Below are positions 45,277 to 57,038 of a DNA stretch of 64,000 bases, one piece after another. Every line of letters starts with the position of its first letter. The stretch's first letter is position 1. Position numbers and translations under genes: made by a program. A model generated the notes under the pieces. It searched no databases. It was not told the origin of the DNA and was given only the letters and a program-made list of their open reading frames with translations. The DNA comes from Thelonectria olida (lineage: Eukaryota; Ascomycota; Sordariomycetes; Hypocreales; Nectriaceae): the NCBI GenBank assembly GCA_020736575.1, contig JAGPYM010000001.1, positions 3,720,001-3,784,000 of the forward strand. Direction: 5' to 3'.

Positions 45277-47468
45277 ATGGGTTGTCTAAGTCACCGACGC
45301 AAACAGACCGAAAACACGGCGGACCAGAGATGGGAGTATATCAACCTGAACGATTTCAAGGCCAGCGGCTGTGGCACCATCTTCGCCTACATCTATCTCT
45401 GGTTGATGCTGCTCATCTCGATTGCCGTCTACGCCGTCGATAGCTTCACCGCCGTCAACTTGCTCGCTTTCAACCGCTGGTCCTCTGGTATTGACCCAGC
45501 CATCGACCTCGATATCAGCAAATGGATCTTCTCCGTCTGCATTATTCTCTCCTTCATCAACCTAGGATACGAAGCATGGCGTGCTTATAAAGTAATCAGG
45601 CGAGGAAATGTTGCCGGATGTTACCTCGATGGTTTGGCCGCTCGATGGGAGTCCATCCGCCCGGGCAAGGGACAGGGCTTCAGGAGGTTCCTGGTCTTCG
45701 CAGAGCTCACTAAAAGCAAAAAGGGCGCTGAGTATATCGCCCTGTTCACCTACTTCAGCTTCCAATGTGGGTGCTTATTGTCCCTTGAAGAGAGAAAGGC
45801 TCTGCTAACGCACTTACAGCGTGGATCCGTGTCATTTTGTGCTCTGGACCCCGTCAGGTTGTTAATGCTTTTACAATCAAGGCTGTCTACGAGTCCAAGC
45901 TCGCCATCAGCTCTCAATCTGTGGAGGGCTCCATTACCGGATTTTTTGAGAAGATCAAGGCTCTTGCCGAGAATAACTACCGGGAAGCCCTTACACTCTG
46001 TGGCATGTGCTTCACCCTCATCGTCTGGGTCTTCTCTGCACTATTCCTCATCCTCGCCCTCATCTTCTGGCTTTTCTTCCTCTGGCATTGGATTCCTAGT
46101 TCTGACGACGGACTCTCGGGTTACTGCGAACGTAAGGTCACCAAGGCTCTTATGAAGATTGTGACCAAGACGGTCAACAAAGCCCTTGCGAGGCAGGAAG
46201 CCAGCCGTCTTCGAGCTGGGGTTAAAGATGCCAAGAGGAAGGGTGAGAAGCCTCCTATGAATCGTGTAGCGACTTTACCCACGTTGCCAAACATCAGCCC
46301 TGCTGGCGACGAGAAACTGCCAAACATGCCGACGCCAGTACGCAGTGAGACCATGGCGACTCTCCCTCCCTATACGTCCCGCCCGAGCACTCCAGGCGCC
46401 ATGGAGATGAACAACATGGAAAAGCGACGGCCGCCACCATCGAGAGTAGGCACTGGCTTGTCCTCCACAAGCTACTCATCCCGGGCTCCTCTGGTGTCTA
46501 GCGCATCTGAGATGGGTCATGGGAGATCAGAGTCGCCTCAACCTCACTTGTCCAACCTGGACTATGACAGGTATAATCAGTCGCGAACTACCATGAATAG
46601 TACACCAGGGAACTATGGCCCTCAACAACCCCTGCGCCCTATGTTATCCACCTCGAGTATGAGTCGCTTTACCGAAACTCCGGCTCCGATGAACGAGAAC
46701 ATGCCATACCCTCCACCACCTCGTGCGCCAAGTGCCAGACCTATGGACGGTTTTTCTCAGTCCAATGAGTCGTTCCGTTCATCGCCAGCTCCCACTCTCC
46801 CCCGTGCCCCAAGTGGCCGGCCCATGAACAGCTTTTCTCACTCGAATGAGTCTTTCCGCTCATCACCAGCGCCTACACATGATAACATGGCATACCCTCC
46901 GCCCCGTGCGCCAAGTGCTCGGCCCTTGAACGGCTTTTCCCAATCCAACGAGTCTTTCCGCCAGTCGCCGACTCCTGCTCCGCCTCGCGCTCCAAGCGCC
47001 CGACCAATGGGTAGCTTTCCTCAACCGAACGAGCCCTTCTACTCCTCGCCAATATCAGCCCCCAACATGAGAGAGTATGAAGCCTACAACCCCGACGACC
47101 GGGCAACGCAAACACCGACAGAAAACACGTATTGGGTCGAGCAACAAAGACCGTTGAATCCGCCTGTCCGAAGCGCCACAGGACCGATTCCCCCACGCGG
47201 ACCTCAGTATCCTCCTCAGAGGAACATGACAGCTCCTGTACCTGCACTCTCACCGGTTGGAGAATACGGAGAGAGGTCTTCGATGACTTCTTCAGTGACA
47301 TCTTCAGTGCTGCCTTCAATGCCACCTTCGGCGGCGGTCAACATGAGAGCGTCCCCTGCGCCCCGTCTCGGCCCGTCCCCCTCCCCTGGCCCTAACGGAC
47401 CTCCTCGTGGATATGGCCCTCAAGGGTATGATATGGAATCTCAAAGAGGACGTGAATACTGGAACTAA
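45277..47468 (+). CDS. Kch1/Prm6-type fungal potassium transporter
   Basis: join(45277..45766,45820..47468), 712 aa, 53-nt intron in phase 1 that gives YFSFQSWIRVILCSGPRQVVN. The start MGCLSHRRKQ and the following WEYINLNDFK are typical of the family. Four hydrophobic segments follow: IYLWLMLLISIAVYAV, WIFSVCIILSFINLGYE, EYIALFTYFSF, and a long LCGMCFTLIVWVFSALFLILA. The conserved YCERKVTKALMKIV ends the membrane part. Yeast Kch1 and Kch2 are low-affinity K+ importers at the plasma membrane that act with Ca2+ influx during pheromone response. The C-terminal half, about 430 residues, is proline- and serine-rich and disordered, with four repeats of about 26-34 residues. That tail is much longer than in yeast but common in filamentous fungi. 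Confidence 0.9.
46722..47060 (+). repeat. Four in-frame repeats in the KCH cytoplasmic tail
   Basis: Copies begin RAPSARPMDGFSQSNESF, RAPSGRPMNSFSHSNESF, RAPSARPLNGFSQSNESF and RAPSARPMGSFPQPNEPF, each followed by a short SSPAPT-like linker of varying length. The last is the most diverged. DNA similarity between copies is clear, so this is a recent or homogenised expansion. Confidence 0.85.
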
Positions 47469-48033
47469 GATGGGGAATGTAACAGTACTGGATAGTTTTG
47501 GATCAAATTTGGAGGAGGCTTACGATATTTTATGATCCAGATTTACGGAGTTGGGGAGAGGCCTGAGCTCAGGTTTAATGTTTGATGTCTGATTTCAGCA
47601 TTCTTAAGGGTGGGAAGAATTGATATGATTGGAGAATTGCCCTTCGAATTTAGGCGGAGAGAATGATGCTGTAATATGGCTAATTTGCTTGTGATGTGAG
47701 TGGTTCAACGAGTTCGACGGGCGTCGGGCGATGGCATCTTCGGCATGGAATTGGTGCTTATGTCATGTCAACCGAAGCTAATGTCGACGACGCCCTTCGA
47801 TTGGTATTTGTTGATTTGTCAACAGCATGCCACCCGCCTTTTATCATCATCATCTGGTGATTTCCAATGTGGTGAGGAATCAATCTTGTACCATTTATCA
47901 TCCAAAACTACTTATACGAGGCCAGAAGGTGTAATTTCCTCGACGATCCATCCATTCTGTTGTCGCCTTAATACCATCTGCCCTTTCAATTAACATCCCA
48001 ATCATCGATATTCAAGATAGGTAATACTTCAAA
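47469..48033. other. Intergenic region
   Basis: 3' flank of the Kch1-type gene and promoter of the PNPOx-like gene. Nothing else seen. Confidence 0.6.
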
Positions 48034-49898
48034 ATGCCAGCTCTCATATCCGAATTTCACGAGGGTGAGCGGGCAATGCATCAGATGCTCAAAGTCCCCC
48101 GCCAAGACAATCCCACATCCCCCGGCCTGCCAATGCGATACGGTATGCGTGTCACGCAGTCGTCTCTCGTCGCTCTCGGAACCATGGACAATCTCAACCG
48201 TCCTTGGACGACCGTCTGGGGCGGTGACCGTGGATTTGCGCGACCCGTGGCCGAGAACGTTCTCGCCTTCAACAGCGCCGTTGACACGCGGCATGACCCC
48301 GTCTTCCGGGCTTTGTGGGATGGTGCGGATCCGCAGGACGATGCCGTTGTGAGGCCTGGCGACGGAGAAGGCAAGGAAATGGCTGGGCTGGCGATTGATC
48401 TGGAAACGAGGGACCGCGTCAAGTTGATGGGGAAAATGGTGGCCGGTGCCGCCGTGAATGGCGGCAAGGAGGTGCAGATGGCCATGGTGGTGACGGGGAG
48501 TTTGGGGAATTGTCCCAAGTATCTCAACAAGAAGGATGTGGTCCTGCATGAGATGAAGCCAGAGCTCGTTTCGGATAGTCTGCTGTTGCCGCAGGGAGCT
48601 TTGGACCTGATTGACAAGGCCGACATGTTGTTCCTGTCGAGTTCGAATGGGGAGACGATGGATACGAATCATCGCGGTGGAAGCCCGGGATTCATCAGGG
48701 TTGTTAAGAATACGGCCACTGGTTTGGAGCTGGTATATCCAGAATGTGAGTCCTTTAATTCTCCCCTAATTGTTTTCCAGATCAAGATGCTAACATGAGA
48801 CGTCAAGTTTCGGGAAATAGACTGTACCAGACTTTGGGCAACTTCAAGGTCAACCCCAAGATTGGACTGGCGATACCGGACTTCAACACGGCTGACGTGC
48901 TCTACCTCACAGGCTCAGCATCTGTCCTGGTAGGAGCAGAGGCCTCTTCCCTCTTGGCCCGAAGCAATCTCGCAATAAAGATCACCGTCACCGAGGCTCG
49001 TTTCGTCAAATCCGGCCTACCCTTCCGCGGTGACGCCGGCGAGTTTTCGCCTTACAACCCGCCCATCAGGCATCTCCTCTCGGAACACGACGCGCACCTA
49101 GCATCATCGTCGTCGTCGGCTTCTTCGCAGCCGAACATGTCGGCGAGCCTTGTGAGACGCGAGGTTCTGACACCGACCATCAATCGCTACACGTTTCAGC
49201 TGTCATCCCGCAGCGCCATTCCTAAGTGGCAGGCCGGCCAGTACGTCACGCTCGACTTTGAGCCGGAGCTGGGCGCCGGCTACTCGCACATGAGAGACGA
49301 GGATCCTCAGAGCCTGAACGACGACTTGATCAGGACGTTTACGGTTTCGAGTCCGCCCAAGGGGGACAGCGAGATACAGATGACGTTGAGGAGACACGGG
49401 CCGGCGACGACATTCCTCGGGAGACACAACACGCGCGTGCCCTTGGACATTCCCGTCCTCGGCTTCGGCGGCGAAGAAGCCTTCCGAATCCCCCTCGATG
49501 CCCAAGCCCCGCAACCCGTCTTCGTCGCCGCTGGCGTAGGCATCACGCCCATGCTCGCGCAAGCCCAGGCGGTGCTCGACGCCAAGGTCCCGCTGAAGCT
49601 GCTCTGGAGCCTGCGGAGCGAGGACCTGCCCCTCGCGGCCGACACATTTGCCAGGGTGCCTGGGCTGGCTGGAGCCACGACGCTGTTCGTTACCGGGGGA
49701 CGGGGGGAGGAGGAGCGCGGAGCCGTGGAGAGGCTTGGGGCTGGGGTGGAGATGCGGAGGGTGGCACGCGGGGATTTGGATGGGCTGAGAGGCGCTAACA
49801 GGAAGAAGTTCTTCTTGTGTACAGGTCCGACGTTGCTGGCGGCTCTGGGGGAGTGGTTGGAAGGCGAGGAGGTTGTGTGGGAGGATTTTGGGTACTGA
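48034..49898 (+). CDS. PNPOx-like flavin domain fused to FNR-type reductase
   Basis: join(48034..48745,48808..49898), 600 aa; one 62-nt intron (phase 1). The first ~340 residues form a split-barrel flavin-binding unit of the pyridoxamine-phosphate-oxidase-like type: WGGDRGFARPV, VTGSLGNCPKYLNKK, DMLFLSSSNG, HRGGSPGFIRVV and GNRLYQTLGNF. A ferredoxin-reductase module follows a short serine-rich linker. It has a flavin motif RTFTVSSPPKG, a nucleotide-binding AAGVGITPMLAQ and an ending with FLCTGPTLL. No [2Fe-2S] cysteine set is present after it, unlike many bacterial relatives. The fusion suggests NAD(P)H electrons passing through FAD to the split-barrel flavin and an unknown substrate. Family placement is firm; substrate is unknown. 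Confidence 0.85.
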
Positions 49899-52800
49899 TG
49901 ATGGAGGGAGCGCAAAGCAAAAGGTCTTGATAATTGGGAAAAAAGGCGATTCTAATTTACAGGTATACGAATGTTGAAGCTCGCTGTCTCCTAGTTCGCT
50001 ATGAGAGGTTGCTTAAAGGCAGCGACAACGTAGACGGCAAGTCAACGTGATATGATACTCATGTTTCTGCAGCCCTCAAACATAATTCAAGGTAGACACC
50101 GTTGGATAATCACTCGTTCTATCCAACCTGCGATTTCTGACAGTTCTTTTCGCCCTTCTCGACCTCATTCGGATGGAGGGATGTTGCTCATTAGCGTCCC
50201 TGCGGCTCAAGGGATATTGGCATGGATGTCATCAAGGGAGGCAAAGCTCTCACCGGAAGGCCCAATAACCACTTAATGGATGAGTATGTTTAGCTGCTTG
50301 ATGACCTAGGTCGTCTTTGGCGTGCGGGGAGAGTGCGTGTCCTGTTTGACGGTCGGTTACCTGGCAGTTGGTACCAATACTGGAGGCGAGATACCACCTC
50401 GCTCGGAGAATTGATGCTGCAGACTGGGATCCAGGAACCAACCGCAACTCGGACTAATATCTCTTTATTATGTGAGATGAGAGATTATTACAGAGTCAAA
50501 CCTCGCTGCGGACGAGCTATGGGACTCTGGGTTACGCCTGGAAATGACCGTGAGCCCAGGAGTAAACTTGGCATGTAGACGAATGCACCTAGCAAGCATC
50601 ACCGTCAAGAAACGATACCCAGACTGCTCCTATGGGCACTTTTGGTTGTATAGATTTTGGACGAAGCGCACGATCTGCCACATGATTTGGAACACAGGGA
50701 TAATGCTCTTTTCTGTGTCTGGGTCGTTCTCTTCGCTTTCAACCCTGCCAAAGAATTCGCGAGCCAGTCGTCAACTCAGGATTAGGACTAGAGACATGGG
50801 CAACTCGAACAACTTGTCCTCAACCACTTGCAGGTCAACCTCTGTGCTGCTGCGAATCACTGAATAGTAAGCAACCCAACCAAGTTCCCCTCCTGGAGCT
50901 AGTTACGAAAGCAGTTCTATGTCACGCAAGAAGAGCTAGAGATGGCGACGGAACTATGAACAAAGCACAAAACCCAGGACAGCCGTCTTTACAGCCCTAG
51001 GTTAACCGTAGGTGAAGACGCTAGGAAGGCTCCCATTGCAACCCTCGTGATATGAGGGCTTATGCCTGCGATTAGGTGCTCAGGTGCCCTTCTTAATTTT
51101 GGAGACGCTCGTGGAGGGATTATAAACGAGGAACCCTTTCTTCTTTGGGTCCGTTGTCGGCGGCGAGAATTACGTTTTTTGGGACGTGAACTAGTTACGG
51201 CCTTGTGGAGAAGTATTAGAACGGCTCCGTCGGTGAGCGTGAATTATTACACCAAGCGAGCACGAGACGGGAAAGGTGAACGGACAAGCTGGCGAACCAG
51301 GGGCAACATGCCAAAGGGTTTCCTATTGGGGGTTGTTGATTATATGTAGACAGAGTCCATAGGGCCAACAGTCGCCTAACTGCTACGTAGTATGGGAGGA
51401 GCTCCACGGCACACAATGATGAAGATTGTGGGCTATGGCGAATTGAGAGAATTAATTTAGCCGCCACGGCGACTCAAGTTGAACTCGAAGCGCGGGAAAT
51501 CGGAAAACCTGGTCCGAGGAAGAGTTGTGAGGCCCTGGTAAGGCCTCGGCTCGACAAGACTGACGGTGTCTTGTTCACATCTCCCATCTTACATGGCGTT
51601 TGCTGATGGATGATGAAACCGGTGCGCTACTGGATTCGTAGATTTGTGCATTTCTTGTCACGCGTTTGCAACAAACGTTCAGACGCCGTGGAGAAGAAAA
51701 GTTGGGACCGTCAGGCACGAAGTAGAATTTCCAAGGCGAGAAACACGTTGACAAAAAGTGGCCGGGGAGACAATGCAGATATAACGCGGTACGTACCCAA
51801 TGAAACCCGGAATGAGAAAACCATGCATTGATTTCTCCTGATTTGATGAGACATTTTCCCAATATGTGGCTTGTTATGCCGTAGCATGTCCTAGATGTGA
51901 GCAACGGCCGTTGGGTGCGAGTTCTCAAGTGCAACCCAAGTCGGAGAACATTTCCGGGAGCAACAACGTCGTGAAGAAAGGTGGGATATTCGTAAGAGAA
52001 TTCTGTAAAGCACGAGATAACTAGATGGCCGGCCCTTGAACAAGCCGTTTCGTGGGGCGAAAAAAGGCAGCCAAACAGCTTCGGCAGCTCTTAATGCCTC
52101 GATAGTACGTAGGCGATTGGCCGACATAGGAAGACCCTAGCAGCACCTTGGGGTTTGGTAAATGGTCTGGCTGGACTGATCTGACAAAAGAAAAAGGCCG
52201 GGGAAGAGTTGGCCGGATACGGTCTTGTGGATGAGGCCGAAAAAATAGGTCTTGGTGGCACTCATGCCGAGCTTGCCATGTGGAGCGCCAAGCTTTCTTT
52301 AAGTGGCTGTGAAAGCCAACACCGATTTGCCTTTGTGCTGTCATTATTCGTTGTTTCTTGTTGTTTCAGAGGATGAAGTCGTGCGTTAGGGAGACGGTGA
52401 TCCTTGCGTTGCAACGCAGTCCGTGTTACGACGGCTTGCCAGCAATTGGTTTAGGCTTAGGGTGGAGGCTGTGGCCAAGAGATTTGGAGGCCTCGATCGG
52501 AGCAACCATGACGACGGTTGGCCCTCATGCTGAACAGAGGGACGTGGGTGGAGGCCGGTGTGTGGTAGATGTGGACGGCGCGGTCGCATCCGCAGAACCA
52601 TGCAGACAGGTGACCCTCAGCGAAGCCTCAAGAATCAAGCAGTTGAGCCATTGAAAGGACGGTACATGGAACCTCCCCAGGGACAGAAAAAGATCCCCGG
52701 ACTCCGTGACCCCGTAGATCAGATCGTCGTGTTTTAGTTGGCCAACGCCAAACGACAGCAACCAGGACCTTGTGCTAAAAGAGATGAGGACAAGTGGTTG

Positions 52801-54114
52801 AGGTTGAGACTAGTTGGTGAGGCTTGCTTGGGCTTCCCTCGACCCGGGGGCACTGGCCGTCTTGTTGGAGGGGCTTGGGTTGACTTCGTCATTCCCCGCC
52901 GCTAAAAATCATCAATAATCAATCACGCACCTTTCAGTCATGGAGCTAATCACGAGTTCCTTTGGAGCGGGCGGAGCGACACATACAAGGATACTTTGCT
53001 CGTACATGCTCGCACCGTCTCAGGGCTGACACTGCGTTTGAACAAGAGTCAATCATATTGTTTGAACGCAGAGGAACCTGGATAGTGCTGCAGCAGAAGA
53101 ACATGGGTCGGCTTGGGAGGGATTGGGGGAAGACGAGGCTTCCCCACAGCTCACACGGTCATGCTCGTGAGTGATTGTATGCGTCTTCGTTCGAGTCGAG
53201 AAAACCAGGAGGAATCAGGAGTCGTTTCGATCGATTCGATGAGCATGCAAGTGATGGTCCCTAACAACAGGCATAAGCAATGGGCCAGAAAGAGCTAAAA
53301 GAGTTGCAATGGCTAACTAGGTCGAGCCATGGTTCGAGGCCTGGTCTTCTCAGTGGTGGTGGGGGATGGTTAGTGGATGTGTGGAGGAGAGGGGGAAAAT
53401 GCTACTGCAATTTTAGCGTGTCAGTCATGTCCTGCGTCGTCTTTTTTGCTTAGAAAGATGACCCATTTTTATTTCAGTCCACTAGGGAAGGAACCCCCAA
53501 AAGCCAAACAGGATCAACTTGCCTTATTACGACGGGCAAAGTATTACTAGACTCATTGGAACCTTGGAACGGATTCTTCTTTCTTTCTCTTTCATACCAC
53601 TGACCTTACTCAAGTCTCGTTGCCCAACAACCGGCGCAAATTTCAGCGACGACACTACTATTACTTGCGACAACTAACTAATACAGCGACAACATCGACC
53701 TCGCACTCATTTCCTCGTCAACTACCCCTCCTTCTCCGTCCTCACTATTTCCTAGGCGACCCCCGAGCACCCCGAGGCCCCCGACAGCTCGGAATTCCCT
53801 CCGCATTACGAATTCAGGACATTCCTAGTTTTACTATTGTAACAGCTGCACCTTTACGACCTCAGTCACCACTGAAATATCGAGTTTTGGAACGTCGCAA
53901 CAAAGAAACCCATCGGGTTGTGGTGGACATCGCAACAATCCTCGTCAGCTCGGCTTGTCCATCGGTCCCTGCCGCCACCCGTAATCTAGGCCTCCACCTT
54001 GCAACCCCTCGTCATCGGCAACGCAACCAAACCGCTGAACGTCGCAATCCCACCCGACAGAGGGACAGCTCGTACGACCCTTCTTGACTTCTACGATCAC
54101 AACCACAAACCACA
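49899..54114. other. 4.2-kb gene-poor region
   Basis: No gene is supported. The best protein-like reading is a minus-strand frame at 50630-50902 interrupted by one stop, listed separately. The last 500 nt before the NMNAT start is the leader or promoter of that gene; the 155-codon frame at 53620-54087 in it begins with TTG and lacks features. Confidence 0.55.
50630..50902 (-). pseudogene. Possible gene remnant with one in-frame stop
   Basis: A single minus-strand frame is open for 43 codons, stopped by TGA (50773-50771), then open for 46 more to TAG (50632-50630). Its composition is protein-like: EVDLQVVEDKLFELPMSL before the stop, and REFFGRVESEENDPDTEKS and FQIMWQIVRFVQNLY after it. No splice sites clearly remove the stop. 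I do not recognise a family. Chance cannot be excluded. Confidence 0.22.
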
Positions 54115-55357
54115 ATGGCTTGCGACTACCAATACGTCAAGGACCACACCGTTGACGGTTACTCGTTCCCAGCAACAAGACTGAAGCGCACTTGCGATCC
54201 TGCCCGACAGGTCAGGACTCTTCCCAGTTGAATCTTACAGTTACGGAGTTACTAACAATCGGAAAGCCCTTAATCTTGGTGGCCTGTGGCTCATGTATGA
54301 TAACCCCGATGGTTCCCGGTATTGCATATAACTGACAATTCCCTCGCCCAGTTTCCCCGATTACTCTTGCCCGTACGTCGCATGCGCTTCCCGCCGTACG
54401 CGCAATGCTTACAGTTATACAGACTTGCGAATGTTTCCGATGAGCAAAGATCATGCCTGGAATGAAGGTCGGTTTTTTTTTTGAATGCGCTATTCGACAG
54501 GTTCCCAAAACGGCCAACATACGCTAACACACGTTGTGCAGATTTCGAAGTAATTGGTGGTTGTAAGTCCCTCTCAAGAAACGAGCGATTTTTCCTCGAT
54601 TTGCGGAATTAGATGGGAACTCAAAACGGCTATTAACACTTCTTAGACCTCAGTCCAGTCAGTGATAGCTACCCAAAGAAAGGCCTGGCTCCGGCCAGCC
54701 ACCGTATTCGCATGTGCGAGCTTGCCGCCGAGCATGCCTCCAAGTGGTTGATGGTGGATCCTTGGGAGGCGGAGAGCGCCGAGTATGTTCCCACGGCTCG
54801 CGTGCTTGATCATTTCGACTACGAAGTCAACGAAGTCATGGGTGGCGTCGAGTGCACTGACGGTACCCGCAAGCGCGCTCGCGTTGTTCTTCTTGCTGGC
54901 CTTGATCTGATTCAGACCATGTCAACCCCCGGCGTCTGGGATGCGAGCGATCTCGACCACATTCTCGGGAACTACGGCGTCTTCGCTATCGAGCGCGCTG
55001 GAACTGAGATCGACTCGACGTTGGGAAATCTCAAGCAGTGGCAACACAACATCCACATTATTCGTCAGGTACGAGACATCCTAAGACCTATTCTATACAC
55101 CCCATGGCTAACATCTCTTGACCAGCTTGTCAACAACGAAATAAGTAGCACAAAGATTCGTCTGCTCTTGAAGCGTGGACTGAGCGTCGAATATTTGTAA
55201 GTTCGATCTGGAATGTTTGTTTACGTAACCCAGGCTGACTTTGTCATTTTCTAGGATCCCTGATGATGTCATCAGCTATATCGACGAGCACAATCTGTAT
55301 AAGGGCAAGGACAATGCCGGCTCAGATATGCTGGTCGCTGGCCCCAGTAAGGGTTGA
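54115..55357 (+). CDS. Nicotinamide/nicotinate mononucleotide adenylyltransferase
   Basis: join(54115..54210,54267..54294,54352..54372,54423..54467,54542..54562,54647..55068,55126..55196,55255..55357), 268 aa in eight exons, two of them only 21 nt. The enzyme joins NMN or NaMN to the AMP part of ATP, the last common step of NAD synthesis. The nucleotidyltransferase signature is assembled across three introns: ILVACGSFSPITLAHLRMF, matching GxFxPxxxxH. Then come FEVIGGYLSPVSDSYPKKGL, the residues WLMVDPWEAESAEYVPT, and the ISSTKIRLLLKRG loop that binds phosphates, followed by VEYLIPDDVISYI. Every join keeps the frame and the conserved text, although the donor after exon 4 (GTCGGT) is weak. The first intron has a good CTAAC branch site. 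Confidence 0.92.
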
Positions 55358-57038
55358 ATAACTCGGCTGCCGTGTACAAAAAAAAGTCGAATTCTTATCA
55401 AGTCGCTCCGTAGCCGCCCGGAGCGCCCCACGAAACAGGCCGAGTCGACGCAAGCATTTGCTGTGGGAGTTATTTGAGCAATCAATTGGCCAGCGGGACA
55501 GCTCAACAGTATCTCACAGAAAAATCACGGTCTTGGACCAGACACATGAGCGAAAGCCGGTTCTGGGATAAAAATACCCGCACATGCCCAGCTTGAGGTT
55601 TTCTAACGATTCATGGGCAACAATTGGGAAGCGTTTGGGATTTTGTTCCATAATACCTATTCACACACATCCTTCTCTACATACATGTCAGTTCAGCACT
55701 AAAGATATCGTTGGGGCAATTGTGCACCAAAGGGGCCAGAAGACTTCAGGAAGGGCTTTCCCGAGTAGACCTGGCGGACATGGATATAAGGGTATTCTCT
55801 CATTTGATGAAGGAGTTTTCTTTCTTTTTGGGTTCGAGTCTAGGTTTATGATGGGAGGAGAAGTATCACTTGGCGGCCGTGTTATGATTTAAGCGTCTTT
55901 GGGATCGAAGTGTTCTATGCCAAAGATCTGTAGCGTTATTTTGATTCGTCGGAGAGACTCAAGTCAATTGATGGATTCCGTTAGATAAATGGATCTTGTC
56001 ATGACTCTCGACTCATGCCACGAGTGAGGGGCCATGCATGGATATAAGAATGAGTTGAAGAAGGTACTTGGAGCAACTACCTTGTCTGACCAAGGACTGT
56101 TTTACGCGTATATTTCACATGTGAAAAGCAAGCATCAATCAATGGGAGTGATGCAGTCCTGTTTGCCCGGATAGAGGGAGAGGATGCGGCCGATAGCATA
56201 GGCCATGGCTCCCTGGTCCTTGGCATTCTGTTCGAGTTAGGCCAAAGGTTACGTCTGGATCAGGAAGCTGGGTCGTGTCATGATAAGTGTCCTGGTCTGT
56301 TTCTTCCGTACCTATGCTTTTGGCCGGTGTTTAGTAAAGCAAACAAGGCTTGGGCAAATGACGAGACGAACAAAGTGCACGAGACGAGGTAACAGCAACA
56401 GCCATGTCGGTATATCAAAGTGGCAAATGAAAGGTTGTTTCTCCGCGTTAAGCAGTGGCAATGGCGAATTACCCCGGTTCGAATTAATTAACGGGCATGC
56501 AGCAAGACGCGCATAAGTTAGCCATCGAGAGGGAGTTGGGCAAAAGATCCTCCCTTCTCCGCCAACGCAGCCGAGGCCACCTGCGCAATTGGGCAACGCC
56601 GTCCGATCAACTGAGGTGCTCTTTGTTTAGTGGCCGAATCGCCGGCGGCGCTGAGATAAACGTGCCGGGGCGTCGCGGATCGATAGGACGGGCCCGATGG
56701 CCGATGAGGGGGGGATGATACGGTGTTTGACCAGGGGGCGGCGGGGACCATGACTTGCAGGCATCTTCAGTGAGAGCTGGGACCTGTCGGTGTCGAGATT
56801 AGGTGAAGGCTTTGGCCGAGGAGAGGAGAGAATGGGCAATTGGCTTCGGGGATTGGTCCTGCGATGGGAATTAGTTTCTGGGCATTGAGCGTGAGGAGCA
56901 GGGATTGCTCTCTTCAGGGAAATGATCAGATATAGGCATTCGCAGATACACAGCATACATATATACCCCCCCGTGCCACGACCATGTCCAAGGGAGCAAT
57001 AGAAGCTATTCACAGCGCCCCTCCTCCTCGTCCACACA
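55358..57038. other. Intergenic region
   Basis: 3' flank of the NMNAT gene and promoter of the secreted nuclease gene. A minus-strand frame at 56627-57319 runs into the nuclease gene and is a shadow. Nothing else recognised. Confidence 0.6.

Noticed and set aside
53620..54087. 155-codon frame just upstream of the NMNAT gene
   Set aside because: Begins with TTG, is Arg/Thr/Pro-rich without structure, and lies where the leader of the next gene is expected.
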